Shown here: positions 27,541 to 36,148 of the stretch, piece after piece
Layout of the letters: each line of letters opens with the position of its first letter
Position numbering within the stretch: position 1 is the stretch's first letter
The notes under the pieces: generated by a model
What the model saw: the letters and a program-made list of their open reading frames with translations, nothing else
Database searches by the model: none
What the model was told of the DNA's origin: nothing
NCBI RefSeq assembly: GCF_004134905.2
Contig: NZ_SDPQ02000003.1
Span: 744,001 to 808,000, forward strand
DNA: 64,000 nucleotides
Source: Aeromicrobium ginsengisoli
GTDB lineage: Bacteria; Actinomycetota; Actinomycetes; Propionibacteriales; Nocardioidaceae
Direction of reading: 5' to 3'
Made by a program: the position numbers and the translations under genes

Positions 27541-27572
27541 CCCGCACCTTCCCGCATGGTTGGTGCGGGAAG
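27541..27572. terminator. Hairpin after MFS gene
   Basis: CTTCCCGCA (27548-27556) pairs with TGCGGGAAG (27564-27572) around a seven-base loop. An alternative pairing uses CCCGCACC (27541-27548) with GGTGCGGG (27562-27569). There is no T-run, so termination is likely but unproven. Confidence 0.5.
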
Positions 27573-27629
27573 CCGCAAGCGCTGGTGATTCACTGCCCGC
27601 AGCGGTCTCGGACCGCGTAGACCGGGAAC

Positions 27630-27809
27630 ATGGTCGTCTTGGTGTGGGTGATTGTCGGCGTTGTCTTCGTGAACGCCGTCTTCGCCGTCTTCCTGGTGCT
27701 CCGGTTCAGGGCTGAAGGCAAACGCGCCGCTGACGCGCGCCATCGCCGCGAGGAGGCGGCCCACTGGGTCGGGACGACGCGCGGTTCGTCGCACCGGCAC
27801 CTAGCATGA
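27630..27809 (+). CDS. Small single-helix membrane protein
   Basis: A 59-codon frame. MVVLVWVIVGVVFVNAVFAV gives one hydrophobic helix (residues ~2-25), followed by a basic and polar tail (FRAEGKRAADARHRREEAA). No family recognised. The next small membrane gene begins four bases after its stop, so the two could be cotranscribed. Evidence is limited to the coherent helix-plus-basic-tail composition and close spacing. Confidence 0.45.
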   Translation: MVVLVWVIVGVVFVNAVFAVFLVLRFRAEGKRAADARHRREEAAHWVGTTRGSSHRHLA

Positions 27810-27813
27810 CTGG

Positions 27814-28074
27814 GTGACGCGTCTCGGCTGGTTCTTCCGCGACGCGTCGGGACGCCTCGTCGTCGTCCAGCTCCCCAACACCGCCCTCGTCGTCTGGCTG
27901 GCGGCGACGGTCCTGCGCTGGAGCGCGTACGACTCGCGGGACACCGAGCTGCGCTGGATCGGCGCCGGCGCACTCATCGTGTGGGCGTTGGACGAGCTGG
28001 TGCGTGGGGCCTCGCCGTTCCGCCGGCTGCTCGGTGCCGTGGTGCTCGCCTGGCAGCTGGCGAACGTCTTCTAG
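27814..28074 (+). CDS. Small membrane protein, unknown function
   Basis: An 86-residue protein with two or three hydrophobic stretches (residues ~18-34, ~48-60, ~68-84) and GTG start. The plan resembles small YkgJ/YccF-like membrane proteins, but no firm family assignment is possible. Its end overlaps the convergent glycerophosphotransferase-like gene by four bases. Confidence 0.55.
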   Translation: MTRLGWFFRDASGRLVVVQLPNTALVVWLAATVLRWSAYDSRDTELRWIGAGALIVWALDELVRGASPFRRLLGAVVLAWQLANVF

Positions 28075-29432
28075 GAGCTCGACAGCTCTCGGACCAGGTC
28101 CATGAACCGTCGCGCCGGGTCGGTGCGATCCGGCCCGCCGAGGTAGTGGTCAGCACGCTCGGCCCGTGCTGCCGCCAACGGATCGTCGCCGAGGGCTGCG
28201 TCCAGCGCGTCGCCCAGGCCTTCAAGGTCGCGGTCGATGACGTATGCCGCTGCGGCCGACGGGTGCGCTGCGCGGAACGCCTCGGGGTCGGCGTACTGCG
28301 CGGCGTACATGACCAGGGGCTTGCCACTCGCCATGAAGTCCACGACGATGCCCGACACGTCCGACACCATCGCGTCGACGGAGTTGAACGCGTCGATCAG
28401 CGGCTCGTCCATCGCGAACGGGCCACCGCGATGTGGTCGTCCCGTCGCTGCGACGTCGGCCTCGAGGAGCTGGTTGACCCGCACGATCATCGCCTCGGCC
28501 TCGGCGTGGTTCTGGCCCGCGAAGTGGCGGCGGAACACCACGGTGCAGCCACGATCGAGCAGCGCCTGCACGATCTGGTCCGCGACCGCCAGCGACGAGA
28601 CGTTGAGACTGTCGTCGGCGTGCCGCCAGGTCGGTGCATAGAGGACGGTCGCCGGGCTGGGCACCGGCCCGGTGGCCGGGGCGATGCCCTCGGTCTGCGG
28701 GCGGCCGATGATGCGCAGCTTGTCGGCCGGGATCGACAGCCCGGCGGCCTCGAACCGGTCGATCGCCGCCTGCCCGGCGACGGTGACGATGTCGTACTGC
28801 AGCACCCGTTCGGACGCGCTGAGCGGCTTGTCGCTGTCACCGTGCCCGAGGAACACCTGCGTCGCGGACGAGCCGGCCATGAAGTCGGTGTTGGCCGCTG
28901 CGCCGTGTGGATAGAGCGCTCCGCGTACGCTCGCGGGGATCTGACCCTGCACGATCGGCACGTCCGGATACATCTCGGCGAGCTGGCCGAACAGCGCTGG
29001 CGTACGCGCGACGATGCACCAGTGCACACCGGTGCGCTCGACCCAGGGCGACCACATGCCGATGTGCACGCCGACCTTGCCTGCATAGGGGATCGCGATC
29101 GTCGGCGCGTACGCCTGGACGGCTGCGGCGGCCTCGCCACACTCCCGGGCGTACCGGTGCATGGTGCCGGCGATCACGGCGAGCCCGAGACCCCCGACAA
29201 CCGCGATCACCAGGGCCGTGCCGGGCTGGAACATGACGTCGATGACCACGACGACCGTCAGCAACGCGGCGACCAGCGCCCACACCCGGAAGCGGAGCGG
29301 TGGCCGGTCAGCGAGGTGGGCCGGCTGGCCGGGGAAGTGTGCCGCGCGCGGCGGTCGGGCCGACGCACTGCGGCGGGCGACGACGCCGGTCGCGAGGCCC
29401 AGGACGAGCACGAGCAGGGCGGCGACGATCAC
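28071..29432 (-). CDS. CDP-glycerol glycerophosphotransferase-like enzyme
   Basis: Protein of 453 residues. Membrane helices occur at residues ~2-20 and ~52-90, followed by a large catalytic domain with FLGHGDSDKPLS, VLYAPTWRHADDSLN and AMVSDVSGIVVDFMASGKPL. These match the glycerophosphotransferase (TagB/TagF-type) fold, which polymerises or primes teichoic-acid-like glycerol or ribitol phosphate chains. The acceptor is unknown. GTG start at 29432. Separate from the polysaccharide cluster by about 3 kb, but plausibly in the same cell-surface programme. Confidence 0.8.
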   Translation of the reverse strand: MIVAALLVLVLGLATGVVARRSASARPPRAAHFPGQPAHLADRPPLRFRVWALVAALLTVVVVIDVMFQPGTALVIAVVGGLGLAVIAGTMHRYARECGEAAAAVQAYAPTIAIPYAGKVGVHIGMWSPWVERTGVHWCIVARTPALFGQLAEMYPDVPIVQGQIPASVRGALYPHGAAANTDFMAGSSATQVFLGHGDSDKPLSASERVLQYDIVTVAGQAAIDRFEAAGLSIPADKLRIIGRPQTEGIAPATGPVPSPATVLYAPTWRHADDSLNVSSLAVADQIVQALLDRGCTVVFRRHFAGQNHAEAEAMIVRVNQLLEADVAATGRPHRGGPFAMDEPLIDAFNSVDAMVSDVSGIVVDFMASGKPLVMYAAQYADPEAFRAAHPSAAAAYVIDRDLEGLGDALDAALGDDPLAAARAERADHYLGGPDRTDPARRFMDLVRELSSS

Positions 29433-29493
29433 GCCCCGACTCTAGGCCGTGCCGAGTCGGAACAGCGCAACGCTCCCCGACGTTGACCCGGAT

Positions 29494-30513
29494 ATGAAGA
29501 ACGTCGGCTTCCTCTCCTTCGGCCACTACCAGGCCGTGCCCGGCTCGCAGACGCGTACGGCCGGTGATGTCCTGCTGCAGTCGATCGACCTCGCGGTCGC
29601 AGCCGAGGAGCTCGGCCTCGATGGCGCGTTCTTCCGCGTGCACCACTTCGCCCGCCAGCTGGCGTCACCGTTCCCGTTGCTGGCCGCGGTCGGTGCGCGT
29701 ACGAGCCGCATCGAGATCGGCACCGGCGTGATCGACATGCGCTACGAGAACCCGCTCTACATGGCCGAGGACGCCGCCGCCGCCGACCTGATCAGCGAGG
29801 GTCGGCTCCAGCTCGGCATCAGTCGGGGATCACCCGAGACCGCGATCCGCGGCTACGAGTCGTTCGGCCACGTGCCCGAGGACGGTCAGAGCGACGCCGA
29901 CATGGCCCGCGCCCACACCGAGCTGTTCCGGCACACGATCGCCGGTGCCGGTGTCGTGATGTCCGACCCGAGGATGACCGGGCAGTCGGCACCGCTGCCG
30001 ATCATGCCCCAGTCGCCCGGCCTCGCCGACCGCATCTGGTGGGGCTCCGGCACGCGGGCGACGGCCGAGTGGACGGCCCAGCAGGGCATGAACCTCATGA
30101 GCTCGACGCTGCTCACCGAGGACACCGGGGTGCCGTTCGACGAGCTGCAGCTCGAGCAGATCCAGCGCTATCGCGCCACGTGGGCCGAGGCCGGCTGGGA
30201 GCGCGAGCCGAGGATCTCGGTCAGCCGCAGCGTCATCCCGATTCTCGACGCGCAGGATCGCGCCTACTTCGGCGAGCGCAGCGGTGAGGACCAGATCGGT
30301 CACCTCGACGGTGGCATCGCGAGGTTCGGCAAGTCGTACGTCGGGGAGCCCGACGCGCTGGCCGAGGAGCTCGCGCGAGATGTCGCCGTACGCGAGGCGG
30401 ACTCGCTGCTGCTCACGGTGCCCAACCAGCTCGGCGTCGACTACAACGCCCGCCTCCTCGGCGCCCTCGCCGACCACGTCCTCCCCGCGATCGGCTGGAA
30501 ACCCCGCACCTGA
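29494..30513 (+). CDS. LLM-class flavin-dependent oxidoreductase
   Basis: A 339-residue luciferase-like monooxygenase-superfamily protein. Family marks include IEIGTGVIDMRYENPLYMAEDAAAAD (split here only for description), GRLQLGISRGSPE and the C-terminal LLLTVPNQLG. Uses FMN or F420; the substrate cannot be told. The start was set at ATG 29494 (MKNVGFLSFGHY), which matches family N-termini better than the upstream ATG at 29449. A long palindrome follows four bases after the stop. Confidence 0.85.
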   Translation: MKNVGFLSFGHYQAVPGSQTRTAGDVLLQSIDLAVAAEELGLDGAFFRVHHFARQLASPFPLLAAVGARTSRIEIGTGVIDMRYENPLYMAEDAAAADLISEGRLQLGISRGSPETAIRGYESFGHVPEDGQSDADMARAHTELFRHTIAGAGVVMSDPRMTGQSAPLPIMPQSPGLADRIWWGSGTRATAEWTAQQGMNLMSSTLLTEDTGVPFDELQLEQIQRYRATWAEAGWEREPRISVSRSVIPILDAQDRAYFGERSGEDQIGHLDGGIARFGKSYVGEPDALAEELARDVAVREADSLLLTVPNQLGVDYNARLLGALADHVLPAIGWKPRT

Positions 30514-30516
30514 ACG

Positions 30517-30580
30517 CGCTGAGCCTGACGTTTCTGCTGGTATGACACGGCATGTCGCAGCAGAAACGTCAGGCTCAGCG
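30517..30580. terminator. Long perfect palindrome between convergent genes
   Basis: A 23-base arm (30517-30539, starting CGCTGAGCCTGACG) is repeated exactly as its reverse complement at 30558-30580. The 18-base loop contains a further GACA/TGTC stem. It fills the gap between the luciferase-like gene and pckG, which converge here, so it probably ends transcription from both sides. Such a long perfect stem is more than termination needs. Confidence 0.75.
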
Positions 30581-30588
30581 GGAGACCG

Positions 30589-32409
30589 CTAGCCCTCGAG
30601 GCGGGCCTTCAGGCCGTCGAGCTCGGTCCAGAGCACGGTCGGCAGCTTGTCGCCGAACTTCTCGAACCACTCGTTGATCTGCGGGATCTCGGCCTTCCAC
30701 TCGTCGACGTCGACGCGCAGGGCCTGCTCGAGCTGCTCGGGCGTGACGTCGAGCCCGTCGGTGTCGATCGCGCCGGCGACGGGCACGAGGCCGATCGGCG
30801 TCTCGACCGCCTCGACCTTGCCCTCGACGCGCTCGATGACGTACTTGAGGATGCGGCTGTTCTCGCCGAAGCCCGGCCACAGGAAGCCGCCGTCCTCGTC
30901 GCGACGGAACCAGTTGACGTAGAAGATCTTGGGGAACTTCGACTCGTCGTTGTTCTTGGCCATGTTGATCCAGTGGCTGAAGTAGTCACCGGCGTCGTAG
31001 CCGATGAACGGCAGCATCGCCATCGGGTCGCGGCGGACGACACCGACCGCTCCGGTCGCAGCAGCCGTGGTCTCCGACGACAGCGTCGCGCCCATGAACG
31101 TGCCGTGGGTCCAGTCGCGGGCCTCGGTGACGAGCGGGATCGTCGTCTTGCGACGGCCGCCGAACAGGATCGCGTCGAGCGGTACGCCGTTGGGGTCGTC
31201 GTACTCGGCCGCGAGGGTCGGGCACTGCTTGATCGGCGTGCAGAACCGGCTGTTGGGGTGCGACGAGACCTCGTCGGACGCAGGGGTCCAGTCGCGGCCC
31301 TTCCAGTCCGTCAGGTGCGCCGGCGGCTCGTCCGTCATGCCTTCCCACCACACGTCACCGTCATCGGTCAGCGCGACGTTGGTGAACACCGAGTTGCCCT
31401 GGTCGATCGTGCGCATCGCGTTGGCGTTGGTGTCCCAGCCCGTGCCGGGGGCGACGCCGAACAGGCCGAACTCGGGGTTGACGGCATACAGACGACCGTC
31501 GGCACCGACGCGGATCCACGCGATGTCGTCGCCGATCGTCTCGACCTTCCAGCCGGGGACGGTCGGCTCGACCATCGCGAGGTTGGTCTTGCCGCACGCG
31601 CTCGGGAACGCCGCCGCGACGTACTTGACGACGTTCTCGGGCGACGTGAGCTTGAGGATCAGCATGTGCTCGGCCATCCAGCCCTCGTCGCGGCCCATGA
31701 CCGAGGCGATACGGAGCGAATAGCACTTCTTGCCCAGCAGGGCGTTGCCGCCGTAGCCGGAGCCGAACGACCAGATCATCCGCTCCTCGGGGAACTGGAC
31801 GATGTACTTGGTCTCGTTGCACGGCCACGGGACGTCCTGCTGGCCGTCGGCGAGTGGAGCACCGATCGAGTGCAACGCGGGCACGTAGTCGGCGTCGAGC
31901 TCCTCGATCCTGTCCAGCACGTTCTTGCCGACGCGGGCCATCACGGTCATCGACGCGACGACGTAGGCGGAGTCCGTGATCTCGACGCCGAACATCGGGC
32001 TGCTCGAGTCGAGGTGACCCATGACGAACGGGATGACGTACATCGTGCGGCCCTGCATGCAGCCGTCGTAGAGGTTCGTCATGATCGCCTTCATGTCCGA
32101 AGGCTCCATCCAGTTGTTGGTCGGGCCGCAGTCGGCCTCGTCAACACTGCAGATGTAGGTACGGTCCTCGACGCGAGCGACATCGCTCGGATCGGACGCG
32201 CACCAGAACGAGTTGGGCTTCTTGGACTCGTCGAGTCGTACGAAGGTGCCGGAGGCGACGAGGTCATCGGTCAGCGTGACCCATTCCTCGGGAGTGCCTT
32301 CGACCCAGTGGATGGCGGCGGGGTTGGTCAGGGCGGCGACTTCGTCAACCCAGGCCTGGAGCCTGGGGTGCGTCGTCCGGTAGGTGGAAATGACGGTGTC
32401 TGCGGACAT
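30589..32409 (-). CDS. pckG: Phosphoenolpyruvate carboxykinase (GTP)
   Basis: A 606-residue GTP-dependent PEPCK, normal length, converting oxaloacetate and GTP to PEP, CO2 and GDP at the entry to gluconeogenesis. The P-loop with the reactive Cys is [12 protein letters not shown]; the metal-site region [18 protein letters not shown] and the guanine-binding end [15 protein letters not shown] are present, as is [12 protein letters not shown]. Start at ATG 32409 with an AGAAGGAAAAG ribosome site; the frame extends 17 codons further upstream without family support. A CRP-type site lies about 170 bases upstream. Confidence 0.97.
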   Translation of the reverse strand: MSADTVISTYRTTHPRLQAWVDEVAALTNPAAIHWVEGTPEEWVTLTDDLVASGTFVRLDESKKPNSFWCASDPSDVARVEDRTYICSVDEADCGPTNNWMEPSDMKAIMTNLYDGCMQGRTMYVIPFVMGHLDSSSPMFGVEITDSAYVVASMTVMARVGKNVLDRIEELDADYVPALHSIGAPLADGQQDVPWPCNETKYIVQFPEERMIWSFGSGYGGNALLGKKCYSLRIASVMGRDEGWMAEHMLILKLTSPENVVKYVAAAFPSACGKTNLAMVEPTVPGWKVETIGDDIAWIRVGADGRLYAVNPEFGLFGVAPGTGWDTNANAMRTIDQGNSVFTNVALTDDGDVWWEGMTDEPPAHLTDWKGRDWTPASDEVSSHPNSRFCTPIKQCPTLAAEYDDPNGVPLDAILFGGRRKTTIPLVTEARDWTHGTFMGATLSSETTAAATGAVGVVRRDPMAMLPFIGYDAGDYFSHWINMAKNNDESKFPKIFYVNWFRRDEDGGFLWPGFGENSRILKYVIERVEGKVEAVETPIGLVPVAGAIDTDGLDVTPEQLEQALRVDVDEWKAEIPQINEWFEKFGDKLPTVLWTELDGLKARLEG

Positions 32410-32572
32410 GTGTGAACTTTTCCTTCTCGCGCATCGCGAACCAAGCGCATTGATTCGCACTCCCTCGGCATGCGGGCCTCAGGTAGCTGATGTGTGATGA
32501 ATCGGCACCGACGGGCGATGACGATTCTGCCGACTTTACGTGCCATATCTGGCGTTTGGGCTGGTCGGAAGG

Positions 32573-32588
32573 GGTGAACATAGTCACA
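32573..32588. promoter_or_regulatory. CRP/GlxR-type site upstream of pckG
   Basis: GGTGAACATAGTCACA matches TGTGA-N6-TCACA in nine of ten fixed positions. It is centred about 171 bases upstream of the pckG start codon and just inside the terminator of the upstream gene. In Corynebacterium the pck gene is a known target of the CRP-type regulator GlxR, which makes the site plausible; its use here is inferred. Confidence 0.5.
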
Positions 32589-32597
32589 CGTATGACA

Positions 32598-32629
32598 GGA
32601 GGGGCGGCGCCTCGCGGCACCGCCCCTCC
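32598..32629 (-). terminator. Terminator of S55 peptidase gene
   Basis: GGAGGGGCGG pairs with CCGCCCCTCC, a perfect ten-base stem with a twelve-base loop, 15 bases beyond the stop codon of the minus-strand peptidase gene. Confidence 0.75.
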
Positions 32630-32643
32630 ATGGTTCGTACGGT

Positions 32644-34491
32644 CTAGCTGCCGAACGTCACCCGGAAGCCGAAGGAACCGGTGACGGTTCCCGGGGCCCG
32701 CAGGTTGGCGTACAGGTCCTGCGCCGAGTAGGTGTTCGGGCGGTGGTAGCGACGCAGGATGTTGTCGGCGCGCGGCTCCTGCTTGATGAGGTCGAGCAGC
32801 TCGTCGAGGCTCTCAGGCTCGTAGTACTCCTCTTCCTCGTCGTCGAAGCCGAACTCCTCCTCGTCGTCCCAGCTGTACGACTGGCCGGTCAGCCGGATCG
32901 AGCCGGTGCCCTTGGCGCTCGCCGACGTCTTGACCTGGAACGGGACCGTCGTGGGCTCGACCTCGGACAGGTAGTTCGCCGCGGCGAGCTTGACCCGCAG
33001 GCTCAGCGTGGCGCCGGGCTTCGCCTTGATCGGCGTGTCCGAGCTGATGTTCTTCCACACGCCGTTGCTGAGGACCTGCGCACCGACGGTGCGGAACGCG
33101 CGATAGTCCGGCAGGAACGTCGAGTTGACCTCGACCTTGGAGACGGTGACCTTCTCGAAACCGTTCGAGACCAGGGCCTCGACGTCGCTGGCCGCCAGGT
33201 AGGACGCCTCGTCGGGGAAGGCCTCGAACGCCGAGACGTGCTGCGTCCGCTGGAACACCTCAGGCGTCGGGACGCCGTCGATCGTGCGGGTGTAGTGGAT
33301 CTTCCACGTGATCGTGGCGTCGCCCGACGAGTACTGGTTCAGCAACGTCACGGCGTCGTTGTAGACCTGGGCGGACACGACGTACGACAGCGCGGCAGGA
33401 ACGGCGACGTCGGTCGTCGCGTCGCGCGTGTCACCGAGACCGGTCGCGTGCGTGACGACCTCGATGTTGGTGGGCTGCTGGCCGAGCGTGCCGAGGATGC
33501 CGGCGAGCCGGTCCTGGTTGATGACGCCCTTGACGGCACCGACGTTCGCGATCTTGTACGACGATCCGAGGCCACCGTCCTCCTGGACGTCGACCGCGCT
33601 GGCGCCGTTGAACGTCTCGGTGGACTTGCCGGTGAACTCGTCGGGGTGGCCGAAGGCGAAGACCTTGTTGCCGCAGATCGCGGTGACGGTGCCGACCGCC
33701 GCGGTCGTGACGTCTCCGGTGGAGAACGTCGTGGCGATGTTGCCGCCGACCTGGATGGGGTAGTCGGCGTCAGCGCCCAAGGATGCGCCACCGGAGCGGA
33801 ACCCGCCTGACTTGTTCGGGGCCTTCGCCTGCAGCATCGGCGACTTGGCGGCGATCTTGTTGGCGGCGGCAGCGGGGATGCCGCTGACCTGCTTGCTCGG
33901 CGTGATGATGTGCCCGGTGCCGAGAGCGCCCGGCGCGTCGCTGGCCTTGGCGATGGCGGCGGCTTCCTTGGCCGTCGCGCGCACCGTGCCGCGGGCGGCC
34001 GACAGGGTTGAGTACTTCGGGTTGGCGAGGTCGTACATGTACGTCGCCGGGGTGACACCAGCACGCGGGCTGGCGACCGAGCTGAAACCGTACGAGACGG
34101 CGCCGACCAGCTCGCCGGTCGCGTCGTCGTAGACCGGCGAGCCGGACATGCCGGCCCAGATGCCGGCGTCGACGCTGCCGTCGCCGTGCGTGATGCGGCT
34201 GCCTTCCATGTCGAAGACCGGGAGGTCGAGGCCCGGCGCGATGCCGTTCTCGATGGTCCCGACGTACGTGCCGTGGAACTCCTCCGGAGTCGTGCCCTTG
34301 ACCGTCGTGAGACCCGTGACGGTCGTGACTCCGGGGACGAGGTCGCCGATCGGCAGGGCGGCCGGACACGGGTCGGATCCCGGGACCGGTGGCGCTGCAG
34401 TGGCAGCGCTGGTCGACACGGCGATGCCGGCCGCGACCAGCGCGAAGGTTGAGGTGACGCTGGCGATTCTGCGCAGCGGGCGTGCCGACAT
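32644..34491 (-). CDS. Secreted SpoIVB-type (S55) serine peptidase domain protein
   Basis: A 615-residue exported protein. The signal peptide RRIASVTSTFALVAAGIAVS ends near ATAAPP. The S55 domain shows GTIENGIAPGLDLPVFDMEG, then IWAGMSGSPVYDDATGELVG, where the Ser of GMSGSP is the probable nucleophile, and later KVFAFGHPDEFTG. C-terminal to it are beta-rich regions and an acidic run DDEEEFGFDDEEEEYYEPES near residue 545. In Bacillus, SpoIVB cleaves a sporulation signalling protein; actinobacterial relatives are not sporulation-specific and the role here is unknown. Good GGAGG ribosome site upstream. Confidence 0.85.
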   Translation of the reverse strand: MSARPLRRIASVTSTFALVAAGIAVSTSAATAAPPVPGSDPCPAALPIGDLVPGVTTVTGLTTVKGTTPEEFHGTYVGTIENGIAPGLDLPVFDMEGSRITHGDGSVDAGIWAGMSGSPVYDDATGELVGAVSYGFSSVASPRAGVTPATYMYDLANPKYSTLSAARGTVRATAKEAAAIAKASDAPGALGTGHIITPSKQVSGIPAAAANKIAAKSPMLQAKAPNKSGGFRSGGASLGADADYPIQVGGNIATTFSTGDVTTAAVGTVTAICGNKVFAFGHPDEFTGKSTETFNGASAVDVQEDGGLGSSYKIANVGAVKGVINQDRLAGILGTLGQQPTNIEVVTHATGLGDTRDATTDVAVPAALSYVVSAQVYNDAVTLLNQYSSGDATITWKIHYTRTIDGVPTPEVFQRTQHVSAFEAFPDEASYLAASDVEALVSNGFEKVTVSKVEVNSTFLPDYRAFRTVGAQVLSNGVWKNISSDTPIKAKPGATLSLRVKLAAANYLSEVEPTTVPFQVKTSASAKGTGSIRLTGQSYSWDDEEEFGFDDEEEEYYEPESLDELLDLIKQEPRADNILRRYHRPNTYSAQDLYANLRAPGTVTGSFGFRVTFGS

Positions 34492-34632
34492 GACGGGTCC
34501 TCCCCGATCGGTGACAGGTTGTTGTGCATCACCCTAGGGGACGCTCGGACCATGTGGGCCAAGTCCGAGGAACTGGCCAGATTTTCCCTCCGCGAAGCGC
34601 CACGCTAGACTCAGCGAGGCCCTTCGGGGCAT

Positions 34633-34708
34633 GCGCCCGTAGCTCAACGGATAGAGCATCTGACTACGGATCAGAAGGTTAGGGGTTCGAATCCCTTCGG
34701 GCGCGCCA
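34633..34708 (+). tRNA. tRNA-Arg (anticodon ACG)
   Basis: The acceptor GCGCCCG pairs with CGGGCGC, discriminator G, with an encoded CCA at 34706-34708. The D arm is GCTCAACGGATAGAGC. The anticodon loop CTACGGA between TCTGA and TCAGA gives ACG, which reads CGN codons after A-to-I editing. The T arm is AGGGG-TTCGAAT-CCCTT. Confidence 0.97.
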
Positions 34709-34796
34709 GACGTTCCCGTCGTTCCGGCCAGAAGCTGGGATGGCGGGATTTCTCGTTGTCGACGGATGGCCCTGCAGGAACCCGTATCGTCCGGTC

Positions 34797-36110
34797 ATGG
34801 ACATCGAGCGGATCGTGCCTGCGGACCTGGGGCGAGCGAGCATGCTCGGGAGGTTCAACGGTTCGATCGAGGAGCAGTACAACGAGTGGTTTCTCAGCCG
34901 CACGTGGCCCACCAGCCGGGCCATCCTGTGGATCTCGGTCCTGGTCTGGGCCACCGCTCCTTTCGTCCTGCCGCGCGTTCTCGATCTCGACGGGCCGATT
35001 CTCTCGTTCACGATCACGGCTGTGTGCTGGGGAATCGGTCTTCCTGCGGTGCTCGTTCCGGTGCTGCTGGGCGAGCGTCACATGCGCATGTGGGTGCAGC
35101 CGGCGGTACTGACGCTGACCACGATGTGTGGGCTGCTGGGTGTCTACCTGACGGATGCAGACGACACGCCGAACCTGATGGTGTCGACGATCGGGTTCTT
35201 CATGTTCATCGCGCCGATCGTGCAGTTTCCGTTCAGGAGCACGGGGATTGTCCTCCTTCTCACCGTGCCCTTGGCGGTGGTCGTCGCGATCGTCCTTGCC
35301 GACCGTGACGGGACCTGGAACGGCACCCTCAACTACCAGCTGTGGCTGCTGAGCTCGACCTCGTTGATCGTTCTCGGGATCAGCCTGGTCATCGAGAACA
35401 CGTTGAGGGGCCGGTTCGTCGATGAGCAGATCATCGCGCGCCAGCAGGAAGAGCTGCTCAGCTCACGGGCGCTGATTCGTCGCTACGCCCCGCCGGCGGT
35501 CGCTGACCGGCTTGAGCACGGCGACACCACGGTCGACTCCCCTCAGCGGCGGCGGGTCACGGTGCTCTTCGCCGATGTCGTCGGGTTCACCACCTTGGCG
35601 GACCGGCTCGATCCGGAAGCCCTCGCCGAGATCGTCAACGAGTACCTGGGCTCGGTCGCACAGATCATCGAGAGTCATGGCGGCACGCTGAACGAGTTCG
35701 CCGGTGACGGGGTGATGGCGATCTTCGGTGCGCCGGACGAGATGGAGGCACACGAACAGGTCACCTCAGCCCTTGGCGCCGCTCAGGAGCTGCAGCGCTC
35801 GTTGCCCGTCTGGAGCCAGCGGTGGTACGAGCTGGGGATCGACCAGGACCTCAAGGCCAGGATCGGCATCAACACGGGCGTCCTGTCCATCGGTACGTTC
35901 GGTTCTGCCGTGCGCGCGACGTACACCGGCATCGGACTGCAGACCAACATCGCCGCGCGCATCCAGTCCGAGTGCCGACCCGGGTCAGTGCTCCTCTCGA
36001 AGACGAGCTGGCACCTTGTCTCGGACAGTGTCCCCTGCGAGCCACGCGGCGAGGTCCAGGTCAAGGGTGTCCACTTCCCCATCGCGATGTACGAGCCACT
36101 GCCCGCTTGA
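34797..36110 (+). CDS. Six-helix membrane nucleotide cyclase (class III)
   Basis: Protein of 437 residues. A soluble N-terminus is followed by six membrane helices (residues ~42-205), a linker and a class III cyclase domain without HAMP. The metal Asp residues are Asp260 in VLFADVVGF and Asp304 in FAGDGVMAIFG. The transition-state Asn384 and Arg388 are in TNIAARI. The residue that is Lys in canonical adenylate cyclases is Glu300 (TLNEF), and the IGD motif reads IGL. It makes a cyclic nucleotide, but cAMP versus cGMP is uncertain. Start at ATG 34797 chosen over an upstream ATG because the prefix is not membrane- or domain-like. Followed by two cyclic-nucleotide-binding proteins. Confidence 0.88.
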   Translation: MDIERIVPADLGRASMLGRFNGSIEEQYNEWFLSRTWPTSRAILWISVLVWATAPFVLPRVLDLDGPILSFTITAVCWGIGLPAVLVPVLLGERHMRMWVQPAVLTLTTMCGLLGVYLTDADDTPNLMVSTIGFFMFIAPIVQFPFRSTGIVLLLTVPLAVVVAIVLADRDGTWNGTLNYQLWLLSSTSLIVLGISLVIENTLRGRFVDEQIIARQQEELLSSRALIRRYAPPAVADRLEHGDTTVDSPQRRRVTVLFADVVGFTTLADRLDPEALAEIVNEYLGSVAQIIESHGGTLNEFAGDGVMAIFGAPDEMEAHEQVTSALGAAQELQRSLPVWSQRWYELGIDQDLKARIGINTGVLSIGTFGSAVRATYTGIGLQTNIAARIQSECRPGSVLLSKTSWHLVSDSVPCEPRGEVQVKGVHFPIAMYEPLPA

Positions 36111-36148
36111 GCCCGCCGTTGCAGGTGTTGCTGTGGTAGGACTTCGGC

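Larger units (their letters stand above)
32410..32643. other. Intergenic region upstream of pckG
   Basis: A 234-base gap between the pckG start and the end of the S55 peptidase gene, both on the minus strand. It holds a terminator hairpin for the peptidase gene (32598-32629), a CRP-type site (32573-32588) and presumably the pckG promoter, whose -35 and -10 boxes I could not assign with confidence. Confidence 0.6.

Noticed and set aside
27630..28074. Two small membrane genes as a toxin-antitoxin pair
   Set aside because: Both are membrane-type proteins without antitoxin-like DNA-binding features; spacing alone is not enough.
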